From Thermohalobaculum sp963721105 (GTDB lineage: Bacteria; Pseudomonadota; Alphaproteobacteria; Rhodobacterales; Rhodobacteraceae), in NCBI GenBank assembly GCA_963721105.1, contig CAVRHY010000017.1, positions 124,001 through 188,000 on the forward strand: DNA of 64,000 nucleotides, read 5' to 3'. The translations under genes were made by a program, and so were the position numbers. A model generated the notes under the pieces. It was not told the origin of the DNA and did not search any database. It saw nothing but the letters and a program-made list of their open reading frames with translations. Each line of letters starts with the position of its first letter. Position 1 is the stretch's first letter. Shown in pieces: positions 20,378 to 29,322 of the stretch.

Positions 20378-21090
20378 CTGATACCAGCTTCCCTGATTTT
20401 GGTGATTTTGTTCTTCTGCCCCACCCGGGCTTCGTCGGCGAACCACAGTTCTATCCCGGTGCCGGGCGCGAGCGTGTCGCGGACCTCCGCCAGGCGGGCG
20501 GGAAAGTCTTTTTAAAAGCGGCGATCTGCTCCTCGTTCTGCGCATGATGGCGCGGCCGGGCCGACAGCTTCGAGTAGCCGAGCGCCGTGAGTTCCCGGCT
20601 GAGCGTCGCCTCGCTCACCGAGATGCCGAACTCGTCCCACACCCAGGCGGCGAGATCGATCAGCCGCCACCGCACCACGTTGTCCACCGCCGGGATCGGG
20701 CCGCGCTCGACGATGCGCACGAGCTCGGCCCGCTGCGCAGCGCTGAGCTTCGAGGGATTGCCCGGCGGCTTGCGGCTCACGAGCCCGTCCGGCCCCTCGG
20801 CGTTGAAGCGGACCACCCAGTCCCGGACGATCTGTCGGCCGACCCCGCCGGTCTCGGCCGCCTCGGCCCGGCTCCCTCCGTCATAAATGACGGCCAGCGC
20901 CAGAAGCCGACGCGTCTGACCCGCGTCTCGGCTCGCCCGCGCCAGCCGCTTCAGATGCGCCGCACTGAAGTCTTCCCGAAGCGTCAGCGCCCGTCCCATG
21001 CCTGCCCCCTGCCGTTTTGGACAGTGAGTTAGAGATCTGCGGCCGTGGGAATCCCCTTCGCGAGTTGGCGCTACCGCAACCTGGTATGAG
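20378..21090 (-). mobile_element. IS630-family element B, internally deleted
   Basis: The ends resemble each other: CTGATACCAGCTTCC at 20378 and the complement of CTCATACCAGGTTGC ending at 21090. They differ from the ends of the 2.8-kb and 30.4-kb copies. Inside is a whole first transposase frame, but the second frame stops after VGQKN and joins directly to the right-hand end, so roughly 560 bases are missing. It is a deletion derivative that could move only with enzyme supplied in trans. Confidence 0.65.
20405..20999 (-). pseudogene. IS630 transposase, C-terminal half deleted
   Basis: From ATG 20999 the helix-turn-helix part is intact (AAETGGVGRQIVRDWVVRFN and NVVRWRLIDLA segments) and reads through TTTAAAAAG near 20510 to a stop at 20451. 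The start of the DDE half is in the -1 frame (VRDTLAPGTGIELWFADEAR), then ends after VGQKN where the element is deleted. The catalytic acidic residues further on are gone. Confidence 0.75.
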
Positions 21091-21103
21091 CCGAGGCTAA
21101 AGT

Positions 21104-21268
21104 TCACTCAGCCGGCAAATGGTCCACAGGGCTGCTGCCAGTCCGACCGAGGGCGCGGCAGAGAAGCACCACCAGATTCAGGGCGATGAGCGAGAGAATA
21201 GCCGCATCGATCACGTCTGCGGCGCGCATCGATAATGCGGCGTAGATTTCCAGGCTGTCGTAAGTCAT
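21104..21268 (-). CDS. Small single-span membrane protein
   Basis: A 54-residue protein from ATG 21268, with a strong AGGGAGGA ribosome site six bases upstream. Residues about 17-41 form one hydrophobic span (VIDAAILSLIALNLVVLLC) followed by a basic, then polar tail. It ends 14 bases from IS630 element B. Function unknown. The ribosome site, start and membrane span together make it likely real. Confidence 0.55.
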   Translation of the reverse strand: MTYDSLEIYAALSMRAADVIDAAILSLIALNLVVLLCRALGRTGSSPVDHLPAE

Positions 21269-21348
21269 TCGTCCTCCCTACGTGTAAACCATCGGCGTCG
21301 AGTGGGTTGCCTTGCTCGTGCTGCGCAATGTCCAGGCCTGGCCGCGCA

Positions 21349-21651
21349 TCACGGAGCGAACTGAATGCCGGGCCTCGGGCTTCGCGCGCCGGGAGCGAAG
21401 ATGCCGCGCCGCTTCCGCGTCAACGGGACCGCCGCCGAGAGGAGCTTGCGGGACACCCAATCCGCATCGACCCCGGCCATCGCGGTGACCATCTGTCCGT
21501 CGCGCGAGCCCAGCCATTTCCGGGCGCTCTCGGGCGGCTGGTTTCCGATCGCCTGTTCCAGGACAGCCAGCCAGAGATTGATCTCCGGCGAGCAGTCGCC
21601 GCGGCCGGCAGCGATATTGAATTCCCGGCCGGTGCCTTCAGATCCCATCAT
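21349..21651 (-). CDS. Hypothetical small protein
   Basis: A 100-residue protein with AGGGG upstream of ATG 21651. The middle, EINLWLAVLEQAI then ARKWLGSRDGQMV and AGVDADWV, resembles a small uncharacterised family common in Rhodospirillales phage-like or stress regions (a helical domain with a conserved W-L-x-S-R-D). I do not know its function. Confidence 0.5.
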   Translation of the reverse strand: MMGSEGTGREFNIAAGRGDCSPEINLWLAVLEQAIGNQPPESARKWLGSRDGQMVTAMAGVDADWVSRKLLSAAVPLTRKRRGIFAPGARSPRPGIQFAP

Positions 21652-22034
21652 CTTCCCCTGCTCCGTCGGTCGCGCTGCCCGCGCATCCGCATGTCCAATG
21701 ACCGCTATGAAGCAAGAGTTGTGCCAGGCACCTTTTCAGATCTGCTCCCGCCGCGGTCCGGAGTGAATCCTGCAACCGGCACCTGTGCTTCTGGTGAAGG
21801 ACAGACCCGTCCCGTGTTCTCGCTCGGAGACGTCTGGAATCGCAGGCTGCAGGCGCCGACCGCAGGCTGCAGGTATTTCGCGTCAGAATGCGAGCCGAGA
21901 ACGCGCCGGGCAGAGGGGATGACTTCGGCGTCGAAACCGGCAAACCGCATCGGCGTCTGGCGCGCCGATCGCGCGGGCGACCTCGGTGATCAGGTCTGCG
22001 GACATCATTGCCGCCTGACCTGCCTGCGCGCCGG
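21652..22034. other. Region with a possible broken small gene
   Basis: On the minus strand a start at 22005 (MMSADLITEVARAIG) with a plausible ribosome site runs about 36 codons to a stop. A neighbouring frame then continues FAGFDAEVIPSARRVLG. This could be one small frameshifted gene. Not strong enough to call. Confidence 0.3.
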
Positions 22035-22403
22035 TCAAGCGCGCACGCGCAGCGCTGCGATCCGCAGCACCGCGGCGATCAGCGCGCGCGGCAGCGTAGG
22101 CGCCGTGCCCATCCCCAGCATGTCCTCGTCCGGCGAGCCGGTCTCGCGCAGCATGCAGTGCCAGTGCCCGTCGGGTTCCGTCGCCATGCCCTTGATGACG
22201 ATGCCCCAGGCCGGGACGGTCTCGTCCACTACGTGCAGCGCCGCATCCGTCGAGGTCAGCAGCGCCGAATGCGCCGCCAACAGGCTGGTCGCGTCCGGGA
22301 ACGCCGCCCTGATAGCCTGCACCACATCAGCGGTCAGCGCGGCATCGACCTCACCCGCGTTTTCCAGCCTGTCCGCCAGCGCCCTGACCTTATCGCCGTG
22401 CAT
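22035..22403 (-). CDS. Hypothetical protein, divergent from ppsA
   Basis: 122 residues from ATG 22403 with GGGGA upstream; an alternative ATG at 22439 adds 12 residues. A helical N-terminal part (VRALADRLENAGEVDAALTADVV) is followed by a beta-rich part and an alanine-rich helix at the end. No function recognised. Its promoter region is shared with ppsA and includes the FNR-type box, so it may be a member of the same low-oxygen response. Confidence 0.55.
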   Translation of the reverse strand: MHGDKVRALADRLENAGEVDAALTADVVQAIRAAFPDATSLLAAHSALLTSTDAALHVVDETVPAWGIVIKGMATEPDGHWHCMLRETGSPDEDMLGMGTAPTLPRALIAAVLRIAALRVRA

Positions 22404-22499
22404 CAGATTCCCCTGGTTCGGTTCGATCTCACCGCTCATCCTACCCGAAAGCCGGCGACCCGGAATTGAGTTGAATTCAAATCCCGGCCGCCGCGCTGC

Positions 22500-22513
22500 T
22501 TGACGCAAATCAA
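22500..22513. promoter_or_regulatory. FNR/FixK-type box upstream of ppsA
   Basis: TTGACGCAAATCAA fits the Crp/Fnr-family consensus TTGAT-N4-ATCAA with one change and is a typical alphaproteobacterial FnrL/FixK site. It ends 63 bases before the ppsA ATG, a distance suited to activation from about -41. Confidence 0.75.
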
Positions 22514-22576
22514 TGCCGCCCGGCCTGTGCCCGTCCATGACACCCGGACCCGACGAGCAGAACGGAACAGGGTGCC

Positions 22577-25005
22577 ATGTCCACCAACGCCGCCTCCGCC
22601 TCCGCCTCCGCCTCCGCCTCCGCCACCGGCCCCGGCGTCATCTGGTTCGAAGAGCTGACCCGGCGCGACGTTGCGGTGGTTGGCGGCAAGAACGCGTCGC
22701 TGGGAGAGATGGTCCGTACGCTCTCGGGCCAGGGCGTCAATGTCCCGCCAGGCTTCGCCACGACCGCCGACGCCTACCGCCGATTCCTCGCCAAGAACCA
22801 GCTGAACGAGCGCATCGACCAGACCATGGCTGCGCTGGAGGCCGGCAAGACGACGCTAGCCGAGGCCGGCCGCACCATCCGCGCCGCCATGGTGGCCGGC
22901 GACTGGCCGGACGACATCGCCGCCGCCATCCTCGACAGCTACCGTCAGCTCGGCCAGCGCCGCGGCACCGCCGACCTGCCGGTGGCCGTCCGCTCAAGCG
23001 CCACCGCCGAGGACCTGCCCGACGCCAGCTTCGCCGGCCAGCAGGAGACCTTCCTCAATATCCGCGGCGAGTCGGCGCTGCTCGACGCCTGCCGCCGCTG
23101 CTACGCCTCGCTCTTCACCGACCGCGCGATCACCTACCGCCGTCTCAAGGGCTTCGAGCACCAGAAGGTCGCGCTTTCGGTCGGTGTCCAGCAGATGGTC
23201 CGCTCGGACATAGGCGGCGCCGGGGTCATGTTCTCGCTTGATACCGAGTTGGGCTTCGACAGGGCGGTGCTGATCAACGCCGCCTGGGGCCTCGGCGAGA
23301 ACGTCGTGCAGGGCGCCGTCAACCCTGACGAGTACCAGGTCTTCAAGCCGCTGCTGGACGACGCCAAGCGCGTCCCCATCGTCCAGAAGACGCTGGGCGC
23401 GAAGGAGCGCAAGATGATCTACGCCTCCGGCGGCGACGCTCCGACGCGCAACGTGCCCACGTCGAAGGACGAGCGCGCCCGCTTCGTTCTGACGGACGCC
23501 GAGATCCTCCAGCTCGCCCGCGACGCCTGCACCATCGAGCGCCATTACGGCCAGGCGATGGACATGGAATGGGCGAGGGACGGCGAGACGGGCGACATGT
23601 ACATCGTTCAGGCCCGTCCCGAGACCGTCCAGTCGCAGGCTGCCGAGGGCGCGTTCCGCAGCTACGAGATCAAGACCAGGGGCAAGAAGCTCCTGACCGG
23701 CCTCAGCATCGGCGAGGCCGTCGTCACCGGCCAAGTCTGCCTGATCGAGCACGCCGCGCAGATCGACAGCTTCGTCGACGGCTCGATCCTCGTCACCTCG
23801 ACCACCGACCCGGACTGGGTCCCGGTGATGAAGCGCGCCGCCGCCATCGTCACCGACCACGGCGGGCGCACCAGCCACGCCGCCATCGTCAGCCGAGAGC
23901 TCGGCCTGCCCGCCATCGTCGGCACCGGCACGGCCACCCACGTCCTGCACGACCAGCAGGAGATCACCGTCTCGTGCGCCGAGGGCGAGGAAGGCTTCAT
24001 CTACGAGGGCTCGGCGGAATTCGAGGTCCACGAGATCGACACCGGCATGGTGCCGCAGACTCGCACGAAGGTCATGCTGAACCTCGCCAACCCCTCCGCC
24101 GCCTTTCGCTGGTGGCGCCTGCCCGACCGACGGCGTCGGCCTCGCGCGCATGGAGTTCGTCGTCTCGAACCACGTCCGCGTGCACCCGATGGCGCTGGTC
24201 CGCTTCGACGACCTGAAGGACGAGGCGGCCAGGGACGAGATCGAACGCCTGACCCGCGGCTACGCCGACCGGCGCGACTACTTCGTCGAGACCCTCGCCC
24301 GCGGCCTGTCGCGCATCGCCGCCGTCGTCCACCCGAAGCCGGTCATCGTCCGCATGAGCGACTTCAAGACGAACGAGTACGCCAACCTCCTCGGCGGCCG
24401 CCAGTTCGAGCCCGAGGAGGAAAACCCGATGATCGGGTTTCGCGGCGCGTCCCGCTACTATTCGGACGCCTACCGCGAGGGCTTCGCGCTCGAATGCCGC
24501 GCCATCCGCCACCTGCGCGAGGTGATGGGCTTCACCAACGTCGTCGTGATGATCCCCTTCTGCCGCACGCCGGCCGAGGCGGACCGCGTCCTCGCCGTCA
24601 TGGCCGAGAACGGCCTCCGCCGCGGCGACAACGGCCTTCAGGTCTACGTGATGTGCGAGATTCCCTCGAACGTCATCCTGGCCGAGGAATTCGCCCGGCG
24701 CTTCGACGGCTTCTCGATCGGCTCGAACGACCTGACCCAGCTGACGCTGGGCGTCGACCGCGACTTCGGGCGAGCTGGCAGCGCTCTTCGACGAGCGCGA
24801 CGCGGCCGTGCAGTGGATGATCCGCACCGTCATCGAAAAGGCGCACGCCGCCGGTGCAAAGGTCGGCTTCTGCGGCCAGGCGCCCAGCAACGACCCCGCC
24901 TTCGCCAGCCTGCTGGTCGAGATGGGCATCGACTCGATCTCGGTCACGCCCGACAGCTTCCTGTCGGTCAAGGGCCACGTCGCAGAGGCCGAAGGCCCCC
25001 GCTAG
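22577..25005 (+). pseudogene. ppsA: Phosphoenolpyruvate synthase, two frameshifts
   Basis: Makes PEP from pyruvate and ATP (AMP and Pi released). Domains in order: ATP-grasp N-terminal part (GGKNASLGEM at about 37-46), the swivelling phosphohistidine domain with H434 in DHGGRTSHAAIV, then the PEP/pyruvate-binding barrel with the catalytic Cys in GFCGQAPSN. The frame breaks near 24125 (before DGVGLARMEF) and near 24768 (before LAALFDERDA); each is a single-base change and all conserved blocks are present. The N-terminus has an unusual Ala-Ser repeat from a hexanucleotide tract. An FNR-type box lies upstream. Likely a real gene with sequence errors. Confidence 0.85.
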
Positions 25006-25116
25006 CGCCCCCGCTAGCGCCCCCGAAGCGCTCCCGAAGCGCTCGGCGGGCGGGGCCCGGCCACGCGGTCTTGACCCCGGCAAATGCGCGCCCGGCTTAA
25101 GGTCCGGCTCCCGGCC

Positions 25117-25130
25117 TTGACGCAAATCAT
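25117..25130 (+). promoter_or_regulatory. FNR/FixK-type box upstream of the hsp20 cluster
   Basis: TTGACGCAAATCAT, identical to the ppsA box except for the last base, ending 61 bases before the first hsp20 ATG. The same sequence at the same spacing argues for common control. Confidence 0.7.
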
Positions 25131-25191
25131 TTTCCGGCCCCGGCCGCCGGATTATTTTGCGCCGTCAATCTCTGGAATATGGAGGCCCCCA

Positions 25192-25611
25192 ATGCTCTCA
25201 TACTCCCCCTTGGGATACCGCGATCCGTTCGAACTGATGCGTCGGCAGTTGAGCGAGTCCGATCGCCCGTTCACGGCCGCGGCGGGATATCCCGCGGTCA
25301 ACGTCTGGCAGGGCGGGGATAGCGCCGCCGTGACCGCCGAGCTCCCCGGCGTGACGCCCGAGGACATCGAGATCTCAGTCAAGAACAACCTCCTCACGAT
25401 CTCGGGCGTGCGCAGGGCGCCCGAGATCGGGGAGGGCACCACCTGGATTCGCCGGGAGAGTCCCAGCGGCCGCTTCAGCCGCATCGTGCAGCTTCCCTTC
25501 CGCGTCGATCGCGACCGGGTCGAGGCGCGTTTCGAAAACGGCGTCCTGCAGATCGAGCTGCACCGCCCCGAGGAGGACAAGCCGCGGCGCATCGAGGTCA
25601 AAACCGCGTGA
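25192..25611 (+). CDS. Hsp20-family small heat-shock protein (1 of 3)
   Basis: 139 residues with an alpha-crystallin domain from about residue 40: AELPGVTPEDIEISVKNNLLTISG, then the ARFENGVLQIELHRP end strand. GGAGG at 25181 sets the start. Holdase chaperones of this type bind unfolding proteins without ATP. It lacks a clear I-x-I tail motif. First of three adjacent, divergent hsp20 genes under the FNR-type box. Confidence 0.9.
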   Translation: MLSYSPLGYRDPFELMRRQLSESDRPFTAAAGYPAVNVWQGGDSAAVTAELPGVTPEDIEISVKNNLLTISGVRRAPEIGEGTTWIRRESPSGRFSRIVQLPFRVDRDRVEARFENGVLQIELHRPEEDKPRRIEVKTA

Positions 25612-25634
25612 GAGCGTAAGGGAAGGAGTGAATC

Positions 25635-26063
25635 ATGGCCAAGAACACTTCCGAGTCGACGTCCGCGCCGGCCGGGACCGGCCAGCAACCGGCGCAGAAG
25701 ACGCAGCAGGAAAGCGAGACCGCGCGCGGCGTTCCCGTGTTCCGCCCGCTGACCGACATCCGCGAGCACGCGGGCGGCGTCACCATAACGGTCGAGATGC
25801 CCGGCGTCGGGCCCGACGATGTCGACATCGAGCTCGAGCGGCGCGTGCTTACGATCCGCGGCCGTGGCCGCGTGACGAGCCCCGAGGGCTACCGCCGCGT
25901 CTATGCCGAGTACGACGACGGCGATTACGAGCGCTCATTCACGATCTCGGAGGATCTCGACGCCGGCAAGATCAAGGCATCGATGAAGAACGGCCTGCTG
26001 AGCCTGGAGCTCCCGCGGGCCGAGGCCACCAAGCCCAAACAGATCAAGGTCAGCGCGGCTTGA
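25635..26063 (+). CDS. Hsp20-family small heat-shock protein (2 of 3)
   Basis: 142 residues. A Gln/Thr-rich N-terminal arm precedes an alpha-crystallin domain (EMPGVGPDDVDIELERRVLTIRG and SMKNGLLSLELPR). GGAAGGAG precedes the ATG, 23 bases after the first hsp20 gene. It differs clearly from both neighbours, so these are old paralogues or separate subfamilies that may assemble into mixed oligomers. Confidence 0.9.
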   Translation: MAKNTSESTSAPAGTGQQPAQKTQQESETARGVPVFRPLTDIREHAGGVTITVEMPGVGPDDVDIELERRVLTIRGRGRVTSPEGYRRVYAEYDDGDYERSFTISEDLDAGKIKASMKNGLLSLELPRAEATKPKQIKVSAA

Positions 26064-26095
26064 ACGCCACAAAGAACGAAAGAGGAGATGCTGTC

Positions 26096-26602
26096 ATGCA
26101 GATGAAGGACCTCCTTCCCTGGGCGCGCAGGGAACCTGGTGCCGGCGAAATCAGGCCAGTCGAACAGCACCCGATGGCGGATCTGCAGCGCCAGATGAAC
26201 GCCCTCTTCGAGAACTTCTGGCGCGGCATGGATCGCCCCTTCGCGAACCTGGACCTGCCGTCTGGAGAGGGAGCGCCGCGGACCGACGTGGTGGAGACGG
26301 ACGACGGTGTCGAGATCTCGGTCGAGCTTCCGGGCATGGAGCAGAAGGACATCGAGGTCTCGCTCACCGGCGACAGCCTGACGATCAAGGGCGAGAAGAA
26401 GATCGAGAAGCAAGAGGAGAAGAAGGGCTACTATGTGTCCGAGCGATCCTATGGCTCCGTCTACCGCTCAATCCCGCTGCCGCCGGGCGTCGATGCCGGG
26501 AAGGCGGACGCGACTTTCAAGAACGGCGTGCTGAAGGTGCGGCTGCCGCAGACAGCCGAGGCGAAGGAGAAGGTGAAGCGGGTAGAGGTGAAGCCTGCCT
26601 GA
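26096..26602 (+). CDS. Hsp20-family small heat-shock protein (3 of 3)
   Basis: 168 residues. A longer N-terminal arm with an amphipathic MADLQRQMNALFENFWRGMD segment precedes the alpha-crystallin domain (ELPGMEQKDIEVSLTGDSLTIKG, YGSVYRSIPLPPGVD, TFKNGVLKVRLPQ). AGAGGAG precedes ATG 26096, 32 bases after gene 2. This is the most canonical class A type of the three. Confidence 0.9.
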   Translation: MQMKDLLPWARREPGAGEIRPVEQHPMADLQRQMNALFENFWRGMDRPFANLDLPSGEGAPRTDVVETDDGVEISVELPGMEQKDIEVSLTGDSLTIKGEKKIEKQEEKKGYYVSERSYGSVYRSIPLPPGVDAGKADATFKNGVLKVRLPQTAEAKEKVKRVEVKPA

Positions 26603-26834
26603 CCGGCAGGATACGGAGTTGCCTCTGTAGCCTCTGGGAACAGCCGGGGTTCCAGTGTGCTGTCCTCGACCATTTGCCCGGCGCGCTCGTCGGCGCGCCG
26701 GAACGCGCGAAGGAGCAGCATGATGGCGAGGGCGACGCCACCCCAGCGGAGTGCCGTCCGTGCCCATTGCCGGGCGAACACCCCGGCTTCATCCATGTCG
26801 ATCTTGGGGCAGCCCGCCGGTGGGGGCGAGCGGT

Positions 26835-27113
26835 CCCGGTCCGGCTGCCACTGGCGGAGCAAGACTATCTCGCCATGGGCGGGCAGATCGTCGACGCGAC
26901 GATCGTCGCCGCGCCGAGGCAGAGGCACACCGACGAGGAGAAGGCCGCGATCAAGGCCGGCGAGGTGCCGGAGGAGTGGAAAGCCAGGCCGGCCAGGCTG
27001 AGGCAGAAGGACCGGGATGCGCGCTGGACGGTGAAGTTCGCCAAGGCGAAGCCGGCAGTGCCGGGCAGGCCGCAGCAGGTGGACATCGCGGTGCCGACCT
27101 TCGGCTACAAGAA
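26835..27113 (+). pseudogene. IS5-family transposase fragment
   Basis: A stretch of DDE transposase (MGGQIVDATIVAAPRQR, then DARWTVKFAK and VDIAVPTFGYK) closely similar in pattern to the intact IS5 transposase at 28.2-29.2 kb. Both ends are missing; the right side is cut exactly at the left end of IS256 copy A. No partner fragment is seen on the far side of that element. Confidence 0.7.
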
Positions 27114-27833
27114 GGCACTGTCAGGAATTTCGTGTGCGGCCGGGCGGTGAACATCGTCAGGCCATGGCCCGTGTGAAGCGCTCGCCGAAGAGGACGGCGA
27201 ACTGGGCCTTGGCCATGCACCACTCGCGCGGCGGCATGGTCCACTCTTTCTCGACGCGGTTCAGGACGAGAAAGAGCAGCTTCATGGCGGCCTCGTCCGT
27301 CGGGAAATGGCCCCTGGCGCGGACCGCCCGCCGGAGCTTCGAGTTCAGCGCCTCAATGGCATTGGTGGTGTAGAGGATCCGGCGGACGTCGCCGGCGAAG
27401 GCATAGAACGGAATGACCTCGGGCCACGCCCGGCGCCAGCTCTGGCCGATCGCCGGGTAGCGCCGGCCCCAGTCGCCCTCCTCGAAGGCGCCCAGGGCGG
27501 CCGCTCCGGCCTCGGCGTCGATGGCGCGGTAGATGTCCTTCAGCGCCGTCGCCACCGCCTTGCGGTCCTTGTAGGAGACGAAGTCGAGGCTGTGGCGCAG
27601 CAGGTGGACGATGCAGGTCTGGACCGTCGCCTCGGGAAAGACGGCCAGGATCGCCTCGGGGAAGCCCTTCAGCCCGTCGACGACGGCGAGCAGCACGTCC
27701 TCGACGCCCCGGTTGCGGAGTTCGTTCATGACCCGGAGCCAGAACTTCGCGCCCTCGTTCTGCTCGAGCCAGAGCCCGAGAACCTCCTTTGTGCCATCGG
27801 CGCGGACGCCGAGGGCGATGTGCACGGCCGTTC

Positions 27834-27856
27834 GCCACCGGGCTCGAACCGGTGGC
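27834..27856 (-). repeat. Hairpin inside IS256 transposase (copy A)
   Basis: On the coding strand, 8-bp arms GCCACCGG/CCGGTGGC enclose the 7-base loop TTCGAGC. It lies where the family normally reads VRNKAVH. The extra sequence is 38 bases over the family spacing, so it shifts the frame. Confidence 0.7.
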
Positions 27857-28040
27857 GCCTCGGTGGCTCACTCCTGACCAGCCCCTCGTCGCGGATCTTG
27901 ACGCGCAGGGCATCGAAGAAGACGAGCGGGTAGACCGGCTCGAGGGGGCGGGTCTGCCACAGGGCCACCTCGTCCAGCACCGCGTCGGTGATCGCGCTGA
28001 TCAGGTCGGGCGAGGCGTCGATGCCATAGAGATCGCGCAG

Positions 28041-29322
28041 CTGGACACCCGCAAGAACTCCATGAACTGAGCAGTTCGACGCGCGTCGAGCGGTTTTTCG
28101 GCGTGGTTCATGCGGGATTGGCATGATCCAGAGAGATCCGGATGGGCTGCTGGAGCAATTTCGGACGGACTCACCCCATGGCGCGCCGACGCTCGTGGAA
28201 GACCAGGCGGTCGAAGTTGTAGGCGATGTTCGCCAGCGTCAGTTTCGCCTCGGCGCGGGCCAGGCCGATTGTGCGGATGAAGAGGCCGAAGCGGGTCTTC
28301 TGGTGGGCGAAGACGTGCTCGACGGCCGCGCGGATCGAGGACTTCTTGGCATTGGCCCGCGCGATGTGGCGGGGCATCGGCTTGCCCGCCGGCTTGCGGT
28401 GGTGGATGCGGCTGGTCAGCATCCTAGCTGCCAGCCACCTCTCGTTCGTCCGGCTGCGATACGCGCTGTCCGCCCAGATCTCGGAGCCCGTGTTCTCCGG
28501 GCTCACGAGGCGCCGGAGCTGCCGGCCATCGGCCGCTGACGCCGCGGTCACCATGCTCTCACGGATGAAGCCGAAGCGCCGGTCGATGGAGATGTGGCTC
28601 TTGTAGCCGAACACCGGCACCGCGATCATCGGCAACGGCGTGCCATCCGGGCGATAGCGCACCTTCCCGCCGACCTTCAGTGTCCAGCGGGCATCGACGT
28701 CTTTCTGCGCCGCCTTGTTCGGCTCGTCCGGCCAGATCTCGCGGGCCGTCCTGCCCGCATTGATCGCCGCCTTCTCGCCCTCGGTGTTGCGCTGCTTCGG
28801 GGCCGGCACCAGGCTCGCATCGACGATCTGGCCGGCCATCGGGATGTATCCCTTCTTCTGCAGCTGCCAGTCGAAGGCCTTCATCACCCGCTTGAGAGTG
28901 CCCGTCTCCGTCAGCCGGTTGCGAAAGTGCCGGATGGTGTTCTCGTCCGGCGTCGGCGCGCCGAGATCGAAGCCGAGAAACCGCATCCACGAAAGCCGGT
29001 CGCGGATCATGAACTCCATCCGCGCGTCCGAGAGGTTGTGCTGTGCCTGAAGGATCAGCGCCTTGAACATCGAGACCGGGTCGAAGGGCGGGCGACCGCC
29101 CCTGGAGCCGTCGCCATAGCCGAGACCCTCGACCAGCCAGCCCCGGAAGTGCTCGAAGTCCACCGTCGCCTCCAGCACCTCGAGCGGATCGCCATGCCGG
29201 CTCAGCCGCTCCAGATGCTCCGTAAGCCCGAACAGTCCCGCCTGCCGCATGATGCCCCCCGATCCGATCGCCGGAGTGAATCACATCGGCGCTCAAGCCG
29301 GTAGGTTCTTGCGGGTGTCCAG
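28041..29322 (-). mobile_element. IS5-family element inserted in IS256 copy A
   Basis: Ends are 18-bp perfect inverted repeats (CTGGACACCCGCAAGAAC). Removing 28041-29322 rejoins the IS256 sequence without gain or loss relative to copy B, so the boundaries are exact. A target duplication longer than three bases is not visible. Confidence 0.85.
28171..29250 (-). CDS. IS5-family transposase (intact)
   Basis: 359 residues. An N-terminal DUF772-type domain (MFKALILQAQHNLSDARMEF, DRLSWMRFLGFDL) is followed by the DDE domain: D in GQIVDASLV, D in ADSAYRS, and E in the AAVEHVFAHQK segment. No frameshift. It should be capable of moving this element and related remnants. Confidence 0.9.
   Translation of the reverse strand: MRQAGLFGLTEHLERLSRHGDPLEVLEATVDFEHFRGWLVEGLGYGDGSRGGRPPFDPVSMFKALILQAQHNLSDARMEFMIRDRLSWMRFLGFDLGAPTPDENTIRHFRNRLTETGTLKRVMKAFDWQLQKKGYIPMAGQIVDASLVPAPKQRNTEGEKAAINAGRTAREIWPDEPNKAAQKDVDARWTLKVGGKVRYRPDGTPLPMIAVPVFGYKSHISIDRRFGFIRESMVTAASAADGRQLRRLVSPENTGSEIWADSAYRSRTNERWLAARMLTSRIHHRKPAGKPMPRHIARANAKKSSIRAAVEHVFAHQKTRFGLFIRTIGLARAEAKLTLANIAYNFDRLVFHERRRAMG

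Noticed and set aside
25003..25060. Short tandem duplications after ppsA (GCCCCCGCTAGC and CCCGAAGCGCTC, twice each)
   Set aside because: Low-complexity GC sequence with no clear structure; no function can be supported.
26461..26796. Minus-strand frame with a hydrophobic segment (GGVALAIMLLLRAF)
   Set aside because: It overlaps the end of the third hsp20 gene by about 140 bases, has no convincing ribosome site and no recognisable family.
27834..27856. A tRNA gene suggested by the TTCGAGC loop
   Set aside because: Only a T-arm-like stem is present. No anticodon arm, D arm or CCA-adjacent acceptor pairing can be built around it.
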